A stretch of 34,838 nt of DNA from Bacteroides sp. (GTDB lineage Bacteria > Bacteroidota > Bacteroidia > Bacteroidales > Muribaculaceae): contig JAMPHF010000001.1 in assembly GCA_023663525.1 (NCBI GenBank), positions 988,856-1,023,693 on the forward strand, read 5' to 3'. The number at the start of each line of letters is the position of its first letter. The first letter of the stretch is position 1. Position numbers and translations under genes: made by a program. The notes below the pieces were generated by a model. That model was not told the DNA's origin and searched no databases. It saw only the letters and a program-made list of their open reading frames with translations. Positions 25,749-34,757 of this stretch are shown here, in pieces.

Positions 25749-28700
25749 TCAACGGATAACAATCTTTATTGTATTCTGTCCACTTTGTAGTATATACACC
25801 CCAGGAGTCAATTGCCTTAAATCATTTTTATCACAATTTTTCTTTAAGAGTACTCCATTAACGTTGTAGACAGTCCAAGTAGCTTCTCCATCAACCAAAA
25901 TCTCATCTATACCTGCTGAGCTTGTTATTATACATTCTGCCGTCAGATTTGATCCGTCAAGTGTTGAAACAAGAATCTTACAATTGCCAACACTGATAAC
26001 TGAAACAAGTCCATCCTGATCCACTTGAGCAATAGAAGTGTCTGTTGATACATATTCAACGGTCTTGTCAGTGGCATTCTCCGGCAATATAACTACATCC
26101 AAGTGCAATGTCTCACCTTCTATTCCATCCCAAACGTCAGGCGATACCTCAATTGATTCCACAAGGATTGGACGTACCGTGACATTACATAAGGCTGAAA
26201 CATTCGAGCCGTCCACAGAGGTAACCTTAATAACGGCATCGCCTACACCTACTGCTGTCACCAAACCTTCATTGGTCACGGTCGCGACAGATTCATCAGA
26301 AGAAGACCACATGACAGATTTGTCAGTTGCATCCTCTGGCATAACTGTCGCAGTGAGCTGCACAGTATCACCAACTTTCGCACTCCATTCATTCTTATCA
26401 ATTGAAATTGAGCTTACTGTGGTTGGCATTACTGTGATGACGCATGTCGCACTTAAATCTCCGCAAGAGACTGTAATGATAGATTGACCGATGTTAATTG
26501 CTGTAACAACACCTTCGGAATTCACAATGGCAACTGCCTCATTGTTTGAGTACCATTTAAGAGATTCAACCATCGCATTTTCCGGAGTAATTACGGCCTT
26601 GAGTTGTATTGTATCCCCCCTCATGCAGTTCCACTGCCTTGGTTCAAGATTCAAGGTCTCCATACGAGGTACAACTGATATATCATATTTATGGGTGATA
26701 TTAAAATTTTTATCTGTTGCAATTATCGTAGTCTCTCCTACTCCGACAGCCTCCAGTACAACAGACAATCCATTATCAATGACAGTTTTTACCCTTATCA
26801 CGGATGGATTTTCAGATGTCCAAGTTGGAATCAACAATGCATCTGCCGGGGATGGATTTGCTTTTAATACAACGGTGTCTCCTATGCATATAGCACCATT
26901 GCCACTCGATGAAATAGTAAAATCAGACAGCCTATTGTAGACTTCAACCGGACACTCTCCGGTGAGGCCGTAAGAAGCAGTTGCCAGCAAAGTTGCACTT
27001 CCAATATTTTTCCCAATAATAAAATTACCGGGAATGTTGAAAGATCCACCCGTATCATAAGAGTCTGTATAGGTGAATATTCGTGGATTTGAACTTGAGA
27101 AACTTACCTTTCTGGAGAGCATGGAAGAATCGTGAATCTCATATCCAAAACCATACACACAATCCAAAGTCAGTTGATATTTCTGATAAGGGAAAGTAAT
27201 TTCCCTTTTTATAATATTTTGACTTTTCCAAATATCATTGTTCGTAAGGACATCATAGAGATCGTTATTTACATAAATATCAATACCCTTTTTATTAAAC
27301 GGATCCTTATTTGTCTTTATGCTTGCCAGTTGATTTGCCAAAATACATACTTCTTTCAACTTAGAGCACCACCAAAAAGAACCCTCCATCAAGTATAAAT
27401 TGGGTGAAAGTATTAAAACCTTCTCAAGATTTTCACACATTAAAAAAGCATTAGCTCCAATTGTAGAAACCGATTCAGGGAGAATAAGCTTATTTACTTT
27501 AGTACCCATGAACGCTTTTTCTCTAATTGTGGACAAACCCGTACTGAATGTTACATCAGCAAGATTAGTACATTCACGAAAAGCTTCAGCCCCAAGAAAT
27601 GTCAGACTCTTTGGCAATGAAATACTTTTTAAACTAATGCAATGATTAAATGCAGAATTACCAATCGAGTTCAGGATACCGGTCGGCAAATCAACCCCTT
27701 GCAAATACAGGCAATTATCAAATGCCTCATCAGCTATCTCCTCTGTGCCATAAGGAATTTTGATTTCAGTTATTTCTGTATTTGCGAAAGCACGTCGCCC
27801 GATTTTTGTTAATGCAGTACCTTCAATGACAACGCTTTGTAACTTTGTGTTTTCAAAAGCCTTATCAGCAATTTCCTTAACATAATAGTTGATATTATCA
27901 AATTCTACCCGACTATGTATTACGATGCTGTTTGAGGTGCTACCTATGACAGCACAAGTGTTTGCAGGCATACCGATAGTGGAGTACACCACGTCGTCCA
28001 CAATAAATCTATCGGAAGTTTCCGTGTATATTGGAATATAATTGGTGAACTTTTTCCATTCCGATGAATTTTGATAATCTGCTATTGATTCTTCGGCAAC
28101 ATGTACCGGGATTCCTTTATTAACGCCATCAAAAGCATACCCTCCGACCGTCGGTGGGACAAGAGCTTCCGACACAATTTTTTTCACATTACTTGCATAC
28201 TGAAAAGCCCCGTAACCAATTGATTGGATTTCTTTATGCAAGACTATTTCTTTTATAAGGGCATTCCCTGCAAATACATAATTTCCAATTTTCTTAACGG
28301 AGGTTGGAATATCAAGATTTTCAATTGTCCACCCATCTACAATAATTTGTGAATTGGAATTATGAGAGAATGGAGAAGCCTCAAAGTTCTCTATATTTAC
28401 ACTACACCAGTCCGCAATAGAGGACAACATGACCTGAGACAAATTATTGCACCCGGTGAAAGCATACCCCTTTATACTTTGTAAAGTAGTAGGGAGAGAA
28501 ATCTTAGATAAATTTGAGCATTGAGAAAATGCATATTTATCAATTATTGTAGTATTGTTTGGCAACTCGATGGAGGGTAATGATCGACATTGAGCAAACG
28601 CTTGCTCTCCAATCACCATGGAATCGTGAGCAGAGCTGAAAGTAACTTTAATGAGACTCGTACAAAGATAGAAGGCATTTTTCCCGATACTTGTTACCGT

Positions 28701-28967
28701 AGGAGGCAGAGTGATCGAAGTCAACTGTTGGCAACCCTTGAAACCATCATCGGCGACACGAACGACATTGAATTGGACACCATTGGCGCTAACACCTCCG
28801 GGAATCGTAATATTCCCGGAAATATTAGTGTCGCCGGCTGATACTTCAGCCAAGCCGAATCCGAATTGATCGTAACCGTATATATTGTATTCAAGAGAAC
28901 CGAGTTTAATTCCATAACAATGGAGGAACAGGCATAGAAACAGGCTAAAAACCGCACATTTTTTCAT
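25749..28967 (-). CDS. BspA-like LRR surface protein with Ig-like repeats and sorting tail
   Basis: The 1072-residue secreted protein starts with a signal peptide (MKKCAVFSLFLCLFLHCYG). BspA/LRR_5 leucine-rich repeats cover about 50-310 and 365-590, with recurrent phrases such as LTSITLPPTVTSIGKNAF and TEIKIPYGTEEIADEAFD. Four bacterial Ig-like (BIG2) domains span about 680-1015, each with the 'W.S....A.V...G.V.AV.VG...I' pattern. A C-terminal sorting-tail-like segment (WTVYNVNGVLLKKN, then LRQLTPGVYILQSGQNTIKI) resembles the type IX secretion type A tail. Proteins of this kind are surface adhesins or scaffolds. The gene is AT-rich (about 35% GC by hand count in one block). No promoter lies close upstream; the nearest is 29243-29250, beyond a structured RNA. 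Confidence 0.93.
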   Translation of the reverse strand: MKKCAVFSLFLCLFLHCYGIKLGSLEYNIYGYDQFGFGLAEVSAGDTNISGNITIPGGVSANGVQFNVVRVADDGFKGCQQLTSITLPPTVTSIGKNAFYLCTSLIKVTFSSAHDSMVIGEQAFAQCRSLPSIELPNNTTIIDKYAFSQCSNLSKISLPTTLQSIKGYAFTGCNNLSQVMLSSIADWCSVNIENFEASPFSHNSNSQIIVDGWTIENLDIPTSVKKIGNYVFAGNALIKEIVLHKEIQSIGYGAFQYASNVKKIVSEALVPPTVGGYAFDGVNKGIPVHVAEESIADYQNSSEWKKFTNYIPIYTETSDRFIVDDVVYSTIGMPANTCAVIGSTSNSIVIHSRVEFDNINYYVKEIADKAFENTKLQSVVIEGTALTKIGRRAFANTEITEIKIPYGTEEIADEAFDNCLYLQGVDLPTGILNSIGNSAFNHCISLKSISLPKSLTFLGAEAFRECTNLADVTFSTGLSTIREKAFMGTKVNKLILPESVSTIGANAFLMCENLEKVLILSPNLYLMEGSFWWCSKLKEVCILANQLASIKTNKDPFNKKGIDIYVNNDLYDVLTNNDIWKSQNIIKREITFPYQKYQLTLDCVYGFGYEIHDSSMLSRKVSFSSSNPRIFTYTDSYDTGGSFNIPGNFIIGKNIGSATLLATASYGLTGECPVEVYNRLSDFTISSSGNGAICIGDTVVLKANPSPADALLIPTWTSENPSVIRVKTVIDNGLSVVLEAVGVGETTIIATDKNFNITHKYDISVVPRMETLNLEPRQWNCMRGDTIQLKAVITPENAMVESLKWYSNNEAVAIVNSEGVVTAINIGQSIITVSCGDLSATCVITVMPTTVSSISIDKNEWSAKVGDTVQLTATVMPEDATDKSVMWSSSDESVATVTNEGLVTAVGVGDAVIKVTSVDGSNVSALCNVTVRPILVESIEVSPDVWDGIEGETLHLDVVILPENATDKTVEYVSTDTSIAQVDQDGLVSVISVGNCKILVSTLDGSNLTAECIITSSAGIDEILVDGEATWTVYNVNGVLLKKNCDKNDLRQLTPGVYILQSGQNTIKIVIR

Positions 28968-29016
28968 ATCAACAAGTTTTTTACGTTTAATTAAAAGTCA
29001 GACTATTAAGGCATAC

Positions 29017-29236
29017 AAAAAGACGCGAAACTGCTATGGTTCCATCATCGAAAGTCAGGTGCTGGTAAAAAACTTGGTCAGATAATGAGAAGCAGGCAGC
29101 TCCACGCCCTATGCGTAGGGATGCGGAATCGCACTTGCCATCTCTATCCTGACCGTTATTAAGTTTACCAGACTTTGACTTGCGGATTGGAATGGCTATC
29201 AGTTTACAATGTCTTTGAAAATACCCTCCGGTATTT
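29017..29236 (-). ncRNA. candidate rod-shaped structured RNA, possibly 6S-like
   Basis: The interval folds back on itself. On the minus strand AAACTG (29200-29205) pairs with CAGTTT (29028-29033), AAGTCA with TGACTT, CTGGTAAA with TTTACCAG, and GGTCAG with CTGACC. The centre is a CCCTA-CGCA-TAGGG hairpin. A local hairpin (TTGAAATACC/GGTATTTTCAA) comes first, and five U residues end the rod at 29017-29021. A TATCTTTG promoter element lies upstream at 29243-29250. A long rod with internal bubbles suits 6S RNA, the RNA polymerase-binding regulator, but I could not confirm it; it may instead be the 5' leader of the BspA-like gene. The 5' end is estimated. Confidence 0.5.
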
Positions 29237-29242
29237 CAAAAG

Positions 29243-29250
29243 CAAAGATA
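29243..29250 (-). promoter_or_regulatory. -7 element for the structured RNA or BspA-like transcript
   Basis: The minus strand reads TATCTTTG, a TAnnTTTG match. Candidate upstream boxes have imperfect spacing (TTTG at 17 nt, TTG at 22 nt). Confidence 0.45.
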
Positions 29251-29341
29251 TGAAAATATTTATTTAACAAAACAAGTATGCCCATTTTTAACGAAAACAT
29301 TCTATCAAAGCTTCCAATTAGGAATGCGATTGCCGGGATAG

Positions 29342-29376
29342 AAAAAGCCCGAGGACGACGAATGTCCCCGGACTTT
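29342..29376 (-). terminator. intrinsic terminator of guaB
   Basis: On the minus strand AAAGTCCGGGGAC and GTCCTCGGGCTTT form a 13-bp stem (two G-U pairs) with a 7-nt loop, followed by a T-run. It begins about 52 bp after the guaB stop codon. Confidence 0.85.
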
Positions 29377-29428
29377 TAAGTAGTATGTTATTTTATGGAT
29401 TTTCTCCAATTAACGCACCCGGACATTT

Positions 29429-30922
<1,494 letters not shown>

Positions 30923-30932
30923 TTATTGCGTG

Positions 30933-30940
30933 CAAAGTTA
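30933..30940 (-). promoter_or_regulatory. -7 element of guaB
   Basis: The minus strand reads TAACTTTG, a perfect TAnnTTTG match, 25 bp before the guaB ATG. The upstream box is only a T-rich stretch. Confidence 0.6.
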
Positions 30941-30996
30941 ATCATTTTTTTTCATTCGCCGAAAAAGTTATATGATATTTTGCAAACGAATTGATA

Positions 30997-31020
30997 AGTT
31001 AAACCATGAGTTAAACCATG
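30997..31020. repeat. 12-bp perfect tandem duplication (2 copies)
   Basis: AGTTAAACCATG occurs at 30997-31008 and 31009-31020, with the first two bases of a third copy after it. It lies between guaB and the divergent receptor gene. Confidence 0.9.
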
Positions 31021-31035
31021 AGTCCGGCAATATAT

Positions 31036-31057
31036 GCCCCGACTTTGCCCCGACTTT
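31036..31057. repeat. 11-bp perfect tandem duplication (2 copies)
   Basis: GCCCCGACTTT occurs at 31036-31046 and 31047-31057, 15 bp after the previous duplication, upstream of the receptor promoter. Confidence 0.9.
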
Positions 31058-31068
31058 CCGGATTTGTG

Positions 31069-31100
31069 TTGGCTTATATGGATAAATTGTTGTAACTTCG
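31069..31100 (+). promoter_or_regulatory. probable promoter of the TonB-receptor operon
   Basis: TTG (31069-31071), 21 nt, then TAACTTCG (31093-31100), one base off TAnnTTTG. It lies inside the longest open frame of the receptor and so supports starting translation downstream, at 31115 or 31121. Confidence 0.5.
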
Positions 31101-31114
31101 CACTAAATTTCGTC

Positions 31115-33148
31115 ATGATAATGAACACACTATCCAAAATATTCATACCCATGACCATGGTTCTGAGTCAGGCACAGTCCGTCGCATCCACCCTCGTGGA
31201 GGAGCCGGACACGATCGGGTTGGAGCTGCAGGAAGTGGTGGTGAGTGAGCGACGCACGCTCGGCAAACTGCGCGGGACATCGCTCAACACCGAAGTCATC
31301 TCGGCCTCTGACCTCAAAAGAGCCGCCTGCTGCAATCTCGGCGAGAGCTTCACCACGAATCCATCGGTCGATGTGAGTTACAGTGACGCCGCCACAGGCG
31401 CACGACAGATAAAACTTCTCGGACTTTCGGGCAGCTATGTGCAGATGTTGACTGAAAACATCCCGAATTTCCGTGGTGCAGCCGGTCCTTTCGGGCTTGG
31501 CTACATTGCCGGTCCGTGGATGCAGTCAATCCAAGTGTCGAAAGGGGCAAGCTCTGTCAAGAACGGCTTTGAATCAATCACCGGGCAGATTAATGTCGAG
31601 ATGAAGAAGCCTCAGCTCGAACCAAGTCTGTCGGTCAATGCCTACGCCGACCATCTTGGCAAAGCCGAAGGGAATTTCGACGGAAACATCCACATCGGCG
31701 ACAAATGGAGCACGGCTCTCCTACTCCACGGCGAAAACTCATTCAAAGCCCACGATGAAAATGACGACGGCTTTGCCGACAGCCCGCGCATCCATCAGTT
31801 TGCCGGGATGAACCGCTGGGCATATCTCGGGACAAGCTATGTGTTTCAGGCTGCGGTGAAATATCTCGATGAACGCCGTAAAAGCGGGCAGATTGCCCAC
31901 GTCCATCATTACACCGACCCATACATAATCGACATTGATACTCGCCGCGTGGAGGCCTTCACCAAAAACGCCTACATTTTCGACCGCGACAACGATGGCA
32001 ACGTGGCCATGATAGCGTCAATGAATTTCCACGACCAACATGCGGACTATGGCCGGAAATTATACGATGTGATTCAGCGCGAGGCATACGTCTCGGCAAT
32101 GTTCGAGCGGAAATGGAACAATCTTCACTCCCTGTCAACCGGACTCAGCATGGTCTATGACAATTATCGCCAACTGCTGAGAGCCTCCAACCTCACCGAC
32201 GCCGCCATTGACCACATCAACAGCCATGAGATGACATACGGTGCATACGGACAATACACCCTCAATGTTGACAACCGTCTGATAGCAATGGCAGGTGTGC
32301 GTGGCGACCACAGCTCCCGCTACGGATGGATGTTCACTCCGCGCCTGCATGTGCGCTACAACGTAATGGATCCGCTGTCACTCCAGTTGTCAGCCGGGCG
32401 TGGCTACCACTCGCCACAATCCCTTGCCGAATACCACTATCTCCTCGCATCGTCCCGCAAACTGGTCATCGAGAAAGACCTCAAACAGGAAAGTGCATGG
32501 AACTTTGGCACCGGTGTGACCTCCAATCTTCGCATGTTCGGACGCTCCCTCGGACTATCAGCCGAATACTACTACACCCGCTTCACCGACCAACTGCTCC
32601 TCAATCTCGATGAAAATCCTCACGCTGCCATCATAGGCAATCTCGGCGGGAGGTCCTACTCACACACATTTCAGATTGAGGCAAGCTACAACATACTCTC
32701 CGACCTCAATTTCAGTGCCGCCTATCGCCTGACGGACGTAAAGGCAAACTATGGCAACGGAATGCGTCAGAAACCTCTCACCTCACGCAACAAGGGTCTG
32801 CTCACTCTCGGCTACACCCCCAACATGGGATTGTGGCAACTCGACATAACGTGTGCGCTCAACGGCGGCGGGCGCAACCCCGATCCCTACATGACGGCTG
32901 ACGGTCAGCCATCGTGGAGCGAACGCTATCACCCATACGCGCAACTCAACGCCCAGCTCACCCGCAATTTCCGCCACTGGAGCATATATATCGGAGGTGA
33001 GAACATCACCGGCTACCGGCAGAAAAAACCTATCATCGACGCATCCGACCCTTGGGGACCGAATTTTGATGCGACAATGGTACATGCGCCTATTCATGGA
33101 GCCATGTTCTATGCCGGCGTGCGCTACAATTTCACAAAATTCATGTAA
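31115..33148 (+). CDS. TonB-dependent outer-membrane receptor, probable metal/metallophore transport
   Basis: The product has 677 residues. A signal peptide (NTLSKIFIPMTMVLSQAQSVA) is followed by a TonB-box-like ELQEVVVSE, a plug domain (NLGESFTTNPSVDVSYSDAA, then SIQVSKGASSVKNGFESITG) and a beta barrel ending in aromatic GVRYNFTKFM. No carboxypeptidase-like N-terminal domain or SusD partner is present, so a polysaccharide substrate is unlikely. The following gene encodes a periplasmic CxxC heavy-metal-binding protein, and the barrel carries a His-rich loop (AHVHHYTDPY, about residue 260), so transport of a transition metal or its chelate is inferred. The frame remains open back to 31034, but that part contains tandem repeats and the promoter; the start is the ATG at 31115 or 31121. 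Confidence 0.9.
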   Translation: MIMNTLSKIFIPMTMVLSQAQSVASTLVEEPDTIGLELQEVVVSERRTLGKLRGTSLNTEVISASDLKRAACCNLGESFTTNPSVDVSYSDAATGARQIKLLGLSGSYVQMLTENIPNFRGAAGPFGLGYIAGPWMQSIQVSKGASSVKNGFESITGQINVEMKKPQLEPSLSVNAYADHLGKAEGNFDGNIHIGDKWSTALLLHGENSFKAHDENDDGFADSPRIHQFAGMNRWAYLGTSYVFQAAVKYLDERRKSGQIAHVHHYTDPYIIDIDTRRVEAFTKNAYIFDRDNDGNVAMIASMNFHDQHADYGRKLYDVIQREAYVSAMFERKWNNLHSLSTGLSMVYDNYRQLLRASNLTDAAIDHINSHEMTYGAYGQYTLNVDNRLIAMAGVRGDHSSRYGWMFTPRLHVRYNVMDPLSLQLSAGRGYHSPQSLAEYHYLLASSRKLVIEKDLKQESAWNFGTGVTSNLRMFGRSLGLSAEYYYTRFTDQLLLNLDENPHAAIIGNLGGRSYSHTFQIEASYNILSDLNFSAAYRLTDVKANYGNGMRQKPLTSRNKGLLTLGYTPNMGLWQLDITCALNGGGRNPDPYMTADGQPSWSERYHPYAQLNAQLTRNFRHWSIYIGGENITGYRQKKPIIDASDPWGPNFDATMVHAPIHGAMFYAGVRYNFTKFM

Positions 33149-33211
33149 GCGACGACAACCACAGCAGAGAAACGAATAAACATCAAACATAACCCTAAAT
33201 AATTTCACAAA

Positions 33212-33544
33212 ATGAAACGAATCATCACCTTCGCCCTCATGCTCATGACACTCACCATCTGTCTCAGCGCAAAAGAACCGTCACAGTCAACCGCCGTGTT
33301 CAACGTCGAGTCCAAAATGTCATGCCAGAACTGCGAAAACAAAATCAAATCAAACCTCCGCTTCGAGAAAGGTATCAAATCAATCGACACATCGCTTGCC
33401 GAGCAGACAGTGAAAGTGGTCTACAATCCTAAGAAAACCAACGTTGAGGAAATCAAAAAAGGTTTTGCAAAAATAGGCTACCGGGCAACCGAGGCCAAAA
33501 CCTCTGACGACAGCCAAAACAAAGCTGACGCAAAGAAGAAATGA
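33212..33544 (+). CDS. secreted heavy-metal-associated (HMA) domain protein
   Basis: The 110-residue product has a signal peptide (MKRIITFALMLMTLTICLSA) and one HMA ferredoxin-like domain at about 27-92, with the metal-binding loop MSCQNCENK (CxxC). A Lys-rich tail (NKADAKKK) ends the protein. Domains of this type bind Cu(I), Zn(II) or similar soft metals and hand them between partners; here the location would be periplasmic. It lies 63 bp after the TonB-dependent receptor, in an arrangement that recurs in Bacteroidetes as far as I recall, so it probably accepts metal from, or delivers it to, that receptor. Confidence 0.9.
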   Translation: MKRIITFALMLMTLTICLSAKEPSQSTAVFNVESKMSCQNCENKIKSNLRFEKGIKSIDTSLAEQTVKVVYNPKKTNVEEIKKGFAKIGYRATEAKTSDDSQNKADAKKK

Positions 33545-33579
33545 CAGAGCGTGTCTCTCATAACACTCCCTTTTGACTC

Positions 33580-34170
33580 ATGGTTACATTCAACGACCTC
33601 CTCGAACTGCTGAAAGGCAATCGCTCCTATCGCCGGTTTGACCATTCCCGTCAGATCAGCGAGGAAACATTGCGACAGCTCGTCGGGCTGACCCGCTATT
33701 GCTCGTCAGGGCGCAACCTCCAGCCATTACGCTACCGAATCGTCTCGACCGAAACCGAATGTCAGGCAGTTTTCCCGGCATTGAAATGGGCCGGTTATCT
33801 CACTGAGTGGGACGGTCCGACAGAGTCTGAACGACCGGTGGCATACCTCATCCAATGTATCGACACAGAGCTGACGACAAACTGTCTGTGTGACGATGGC
33901 CTCCAGCTTGAAGCAATCACGCTCGGTGCCGCCACGCAAGGCATACACGGCTGCATAATCAAGGCTTTCAACCCGCAGGAAATCTCAAGCAGACTCAACA
34001 TACAGTCAAAATTCAAACCGCTCTATGTCCTTGCCCTCGGCTATCCGGCAGAGACTGTGGAGCTGACCGAAACCGACGGCAAAGAGGATGCCGACATCAG
34101 ATATTATCGTGACGGGAATGACCATCACATCGTGCCCAAACGTCCGGTGGAGGAACTGATCATCAAATAA
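33580..34170 (+). CDS. nitroreductase-family flavoprotein
   Basis: The 196-residue product matches the FMN-dependent nitroreductase fold: the opening LLKGNRSYRRFDHSRQISEE with the Arg pair that contacts FMN phosphate, then RYCSSGRNLQPLRYRIV, and the late dimer region LGAATQGIHGCIIKAFN. It reduces nitro groups, quinones or similar acceptors with NAD(P)H; the physiological substrate is unknown. It follows the HMA protein gene by 35 bp on the same strand and may share its transcript, perhaps for redox protection during metal stress, although that link is only positional. It is the last gene before a repeat-rich tail of the window. Confidence 0.85.
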   Translation: MVTFNDLLELLKGNRSYRRFDHSRQISEETLRQLVGLTRYCSSGRNLQPLRYRIVSTETECQAVFPALKWAGYLTEWDGPTESERPVAYLIQCIDTELTTNCLCDDGLQLEAITLGAATQGIHGCIIKAFNPQEISSRLNIQSKFKPLYVLALGYPAETVELTETDGKEDADIRYYRDGNDHHIVPKRPVEELIIK

Positions 34171-34249
34171 TCAGACGGAAACTGCTTGTATGACCGAGTC
34201 GCGGGGGAGAGGCTGATGTGCCATTTCAGGTCTCACATATTCCCATTTC

Positions 34250-34332
34250 CTCATTTTCTCATTCTCACGAAATAATGAGAATTGTGAGAATTTTCTCATT
34301 TTCTCGTCTTCTGATGAGAATGAGAAAATGAG
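34250..34332. repeat. inverted repeat with 18-bp arms (CTCATTTTCTCATTCTCA)
   Basis: The 18-bp element lies at 34250-34267 and, inverted, at 34315-34332, around a loop that also contains GAGAATT and ATTTTCTCATTTTCTC fragments. The same element occurs again in direct orientation at 34740-34757. Reading frames through it give peptides with ENEKMR; these look like repeat translation, not genes. Confidence 0.8.
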
Positions 34333-34364
34333 AATTTTTTGGTCGAGGCGATATATCATCGTAC

Positions 34365-34476
34365 GGACATGCCTTTGGCATGTTTGCGATAAATCAGCGA
34401 TTGTTTGCAATAAACCGGCAATCGCAACGGCAATCGCAACGGGCATATCCATCTCAAACATGCCAAAGGAATGTCC
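34365..34476. repeat. REP-like inverted repeat built on GGACATGCC/GGCATGT
   Basis: GGACATGCCTTTGGCATGTT at 34365-34384 (arm to 34386) is itself palindromic around TTT. It returns inverted at 34455-34476 with one mismatch. The arms flank short tandem units. The arrangement resembles dispersed palindromic elements of gut Bacteroidales. Confidence 0.75.
34417..34440. repeat. 12-bp perfect tandem duplication inside the REP-like element
   Basis: GGCAATCGCAAC occurs at 34417-34428 and 34429-34440. Just before it, GTTTGCGATAAATCAGCGAT and GTTTGCAATAAACCGGCAAT (from 34382 and 34403) are a 16/20 match, so the interior is made of diverged repeats. Confidence 0.85.
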
Positions 34477-34479
34477 CTA

Positions 34480-34620
34480 CATTCTTCATATATACCATAT
34501 TTACACTTCGTATATGTCATATACATGCCATATATACACATGTCTCATTATATATGATACATGCAGTACATACCTATAATATATATAGATGCCTATATAT
34601 GACCTATATATACATGCCTC
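34480..34620. repeat. low-complexity TATA/ACAT-rich stretch
   Basis: Alternating purine-pyrimidine words (ATATAC, CATATA, ACATGC) repeat irregularly. The open frames crossing it have low-complexity His/Tyr/Ile-rich products and are not credible genes. Confidence 0.7.
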
Positions 34621-34669
34621 CTCTCACTATCTCTTATGGTAGAGTGCATATATTTTTGGATGTATAGTG

Positions 34670-34677
34670 CAAAGTTA
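34670..34677 (-). promoter_or_regulatory. isolated TAACTTTG -7 element in the repeat region
   Basis: The minus strand reads TAACTTTG, but the nearest TTTG box is only 16 nt upstream and no credible gene follows. It may belong to the repeat unit or be chance. Confidence 0.25.
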
Positions 34678-34739
34678 ATGCCACATCAACCGCCAAATGA
34701 TGCGATAACGCAAAAATGAGAGCGCGTCTAAGCCAAATT

Positions 34740-34757
34740 CTCATTTTCTCATTCTCA
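34740..34757. repeat. third copy of the 18-bp CTCATTTTCTCATTCTCA element
   Basis: Identical to 34250-34267 and in the same orientation, 490 bp away. It is followed by ATGGAAAGACGAAAAAAATGAGAA, a loosely inverted tail. Confidence 0.85.

Noticed and set aside
26038..26940. Two Ser/Thr-rich 149-codon frames antisense to the BspA-like gene
   Set aside because: Their composition follows from the Ig-like repeats on the other strand; no start context or independent family pattern.
29017..29236. Structured RNA considered as tmRNA or tRNA
   Set aside because: No T-loop motif of the GGTTCGAATC type, no CCA end and no tag-like reading frame were visible.
31034..31114. Longer N-terminus for the TonB-dependent receptor
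   Set aside because: The extra codons lie in tandem repeats and over a promoter-like site, and a proper signal peptide begins at 31115/31121.
34382..34440. Short repeated units considered as a CRISPR array
   Set aside because: Units are tandem without spacers, diverge between copies, and no cas gene is nearby.
34171..34461. 96-codon minus-strand frame containing ENEKMRKW
   Set aside because: It runs through the 18-bp repeat and the REP-like element, and the peptide is a translation of repeats.
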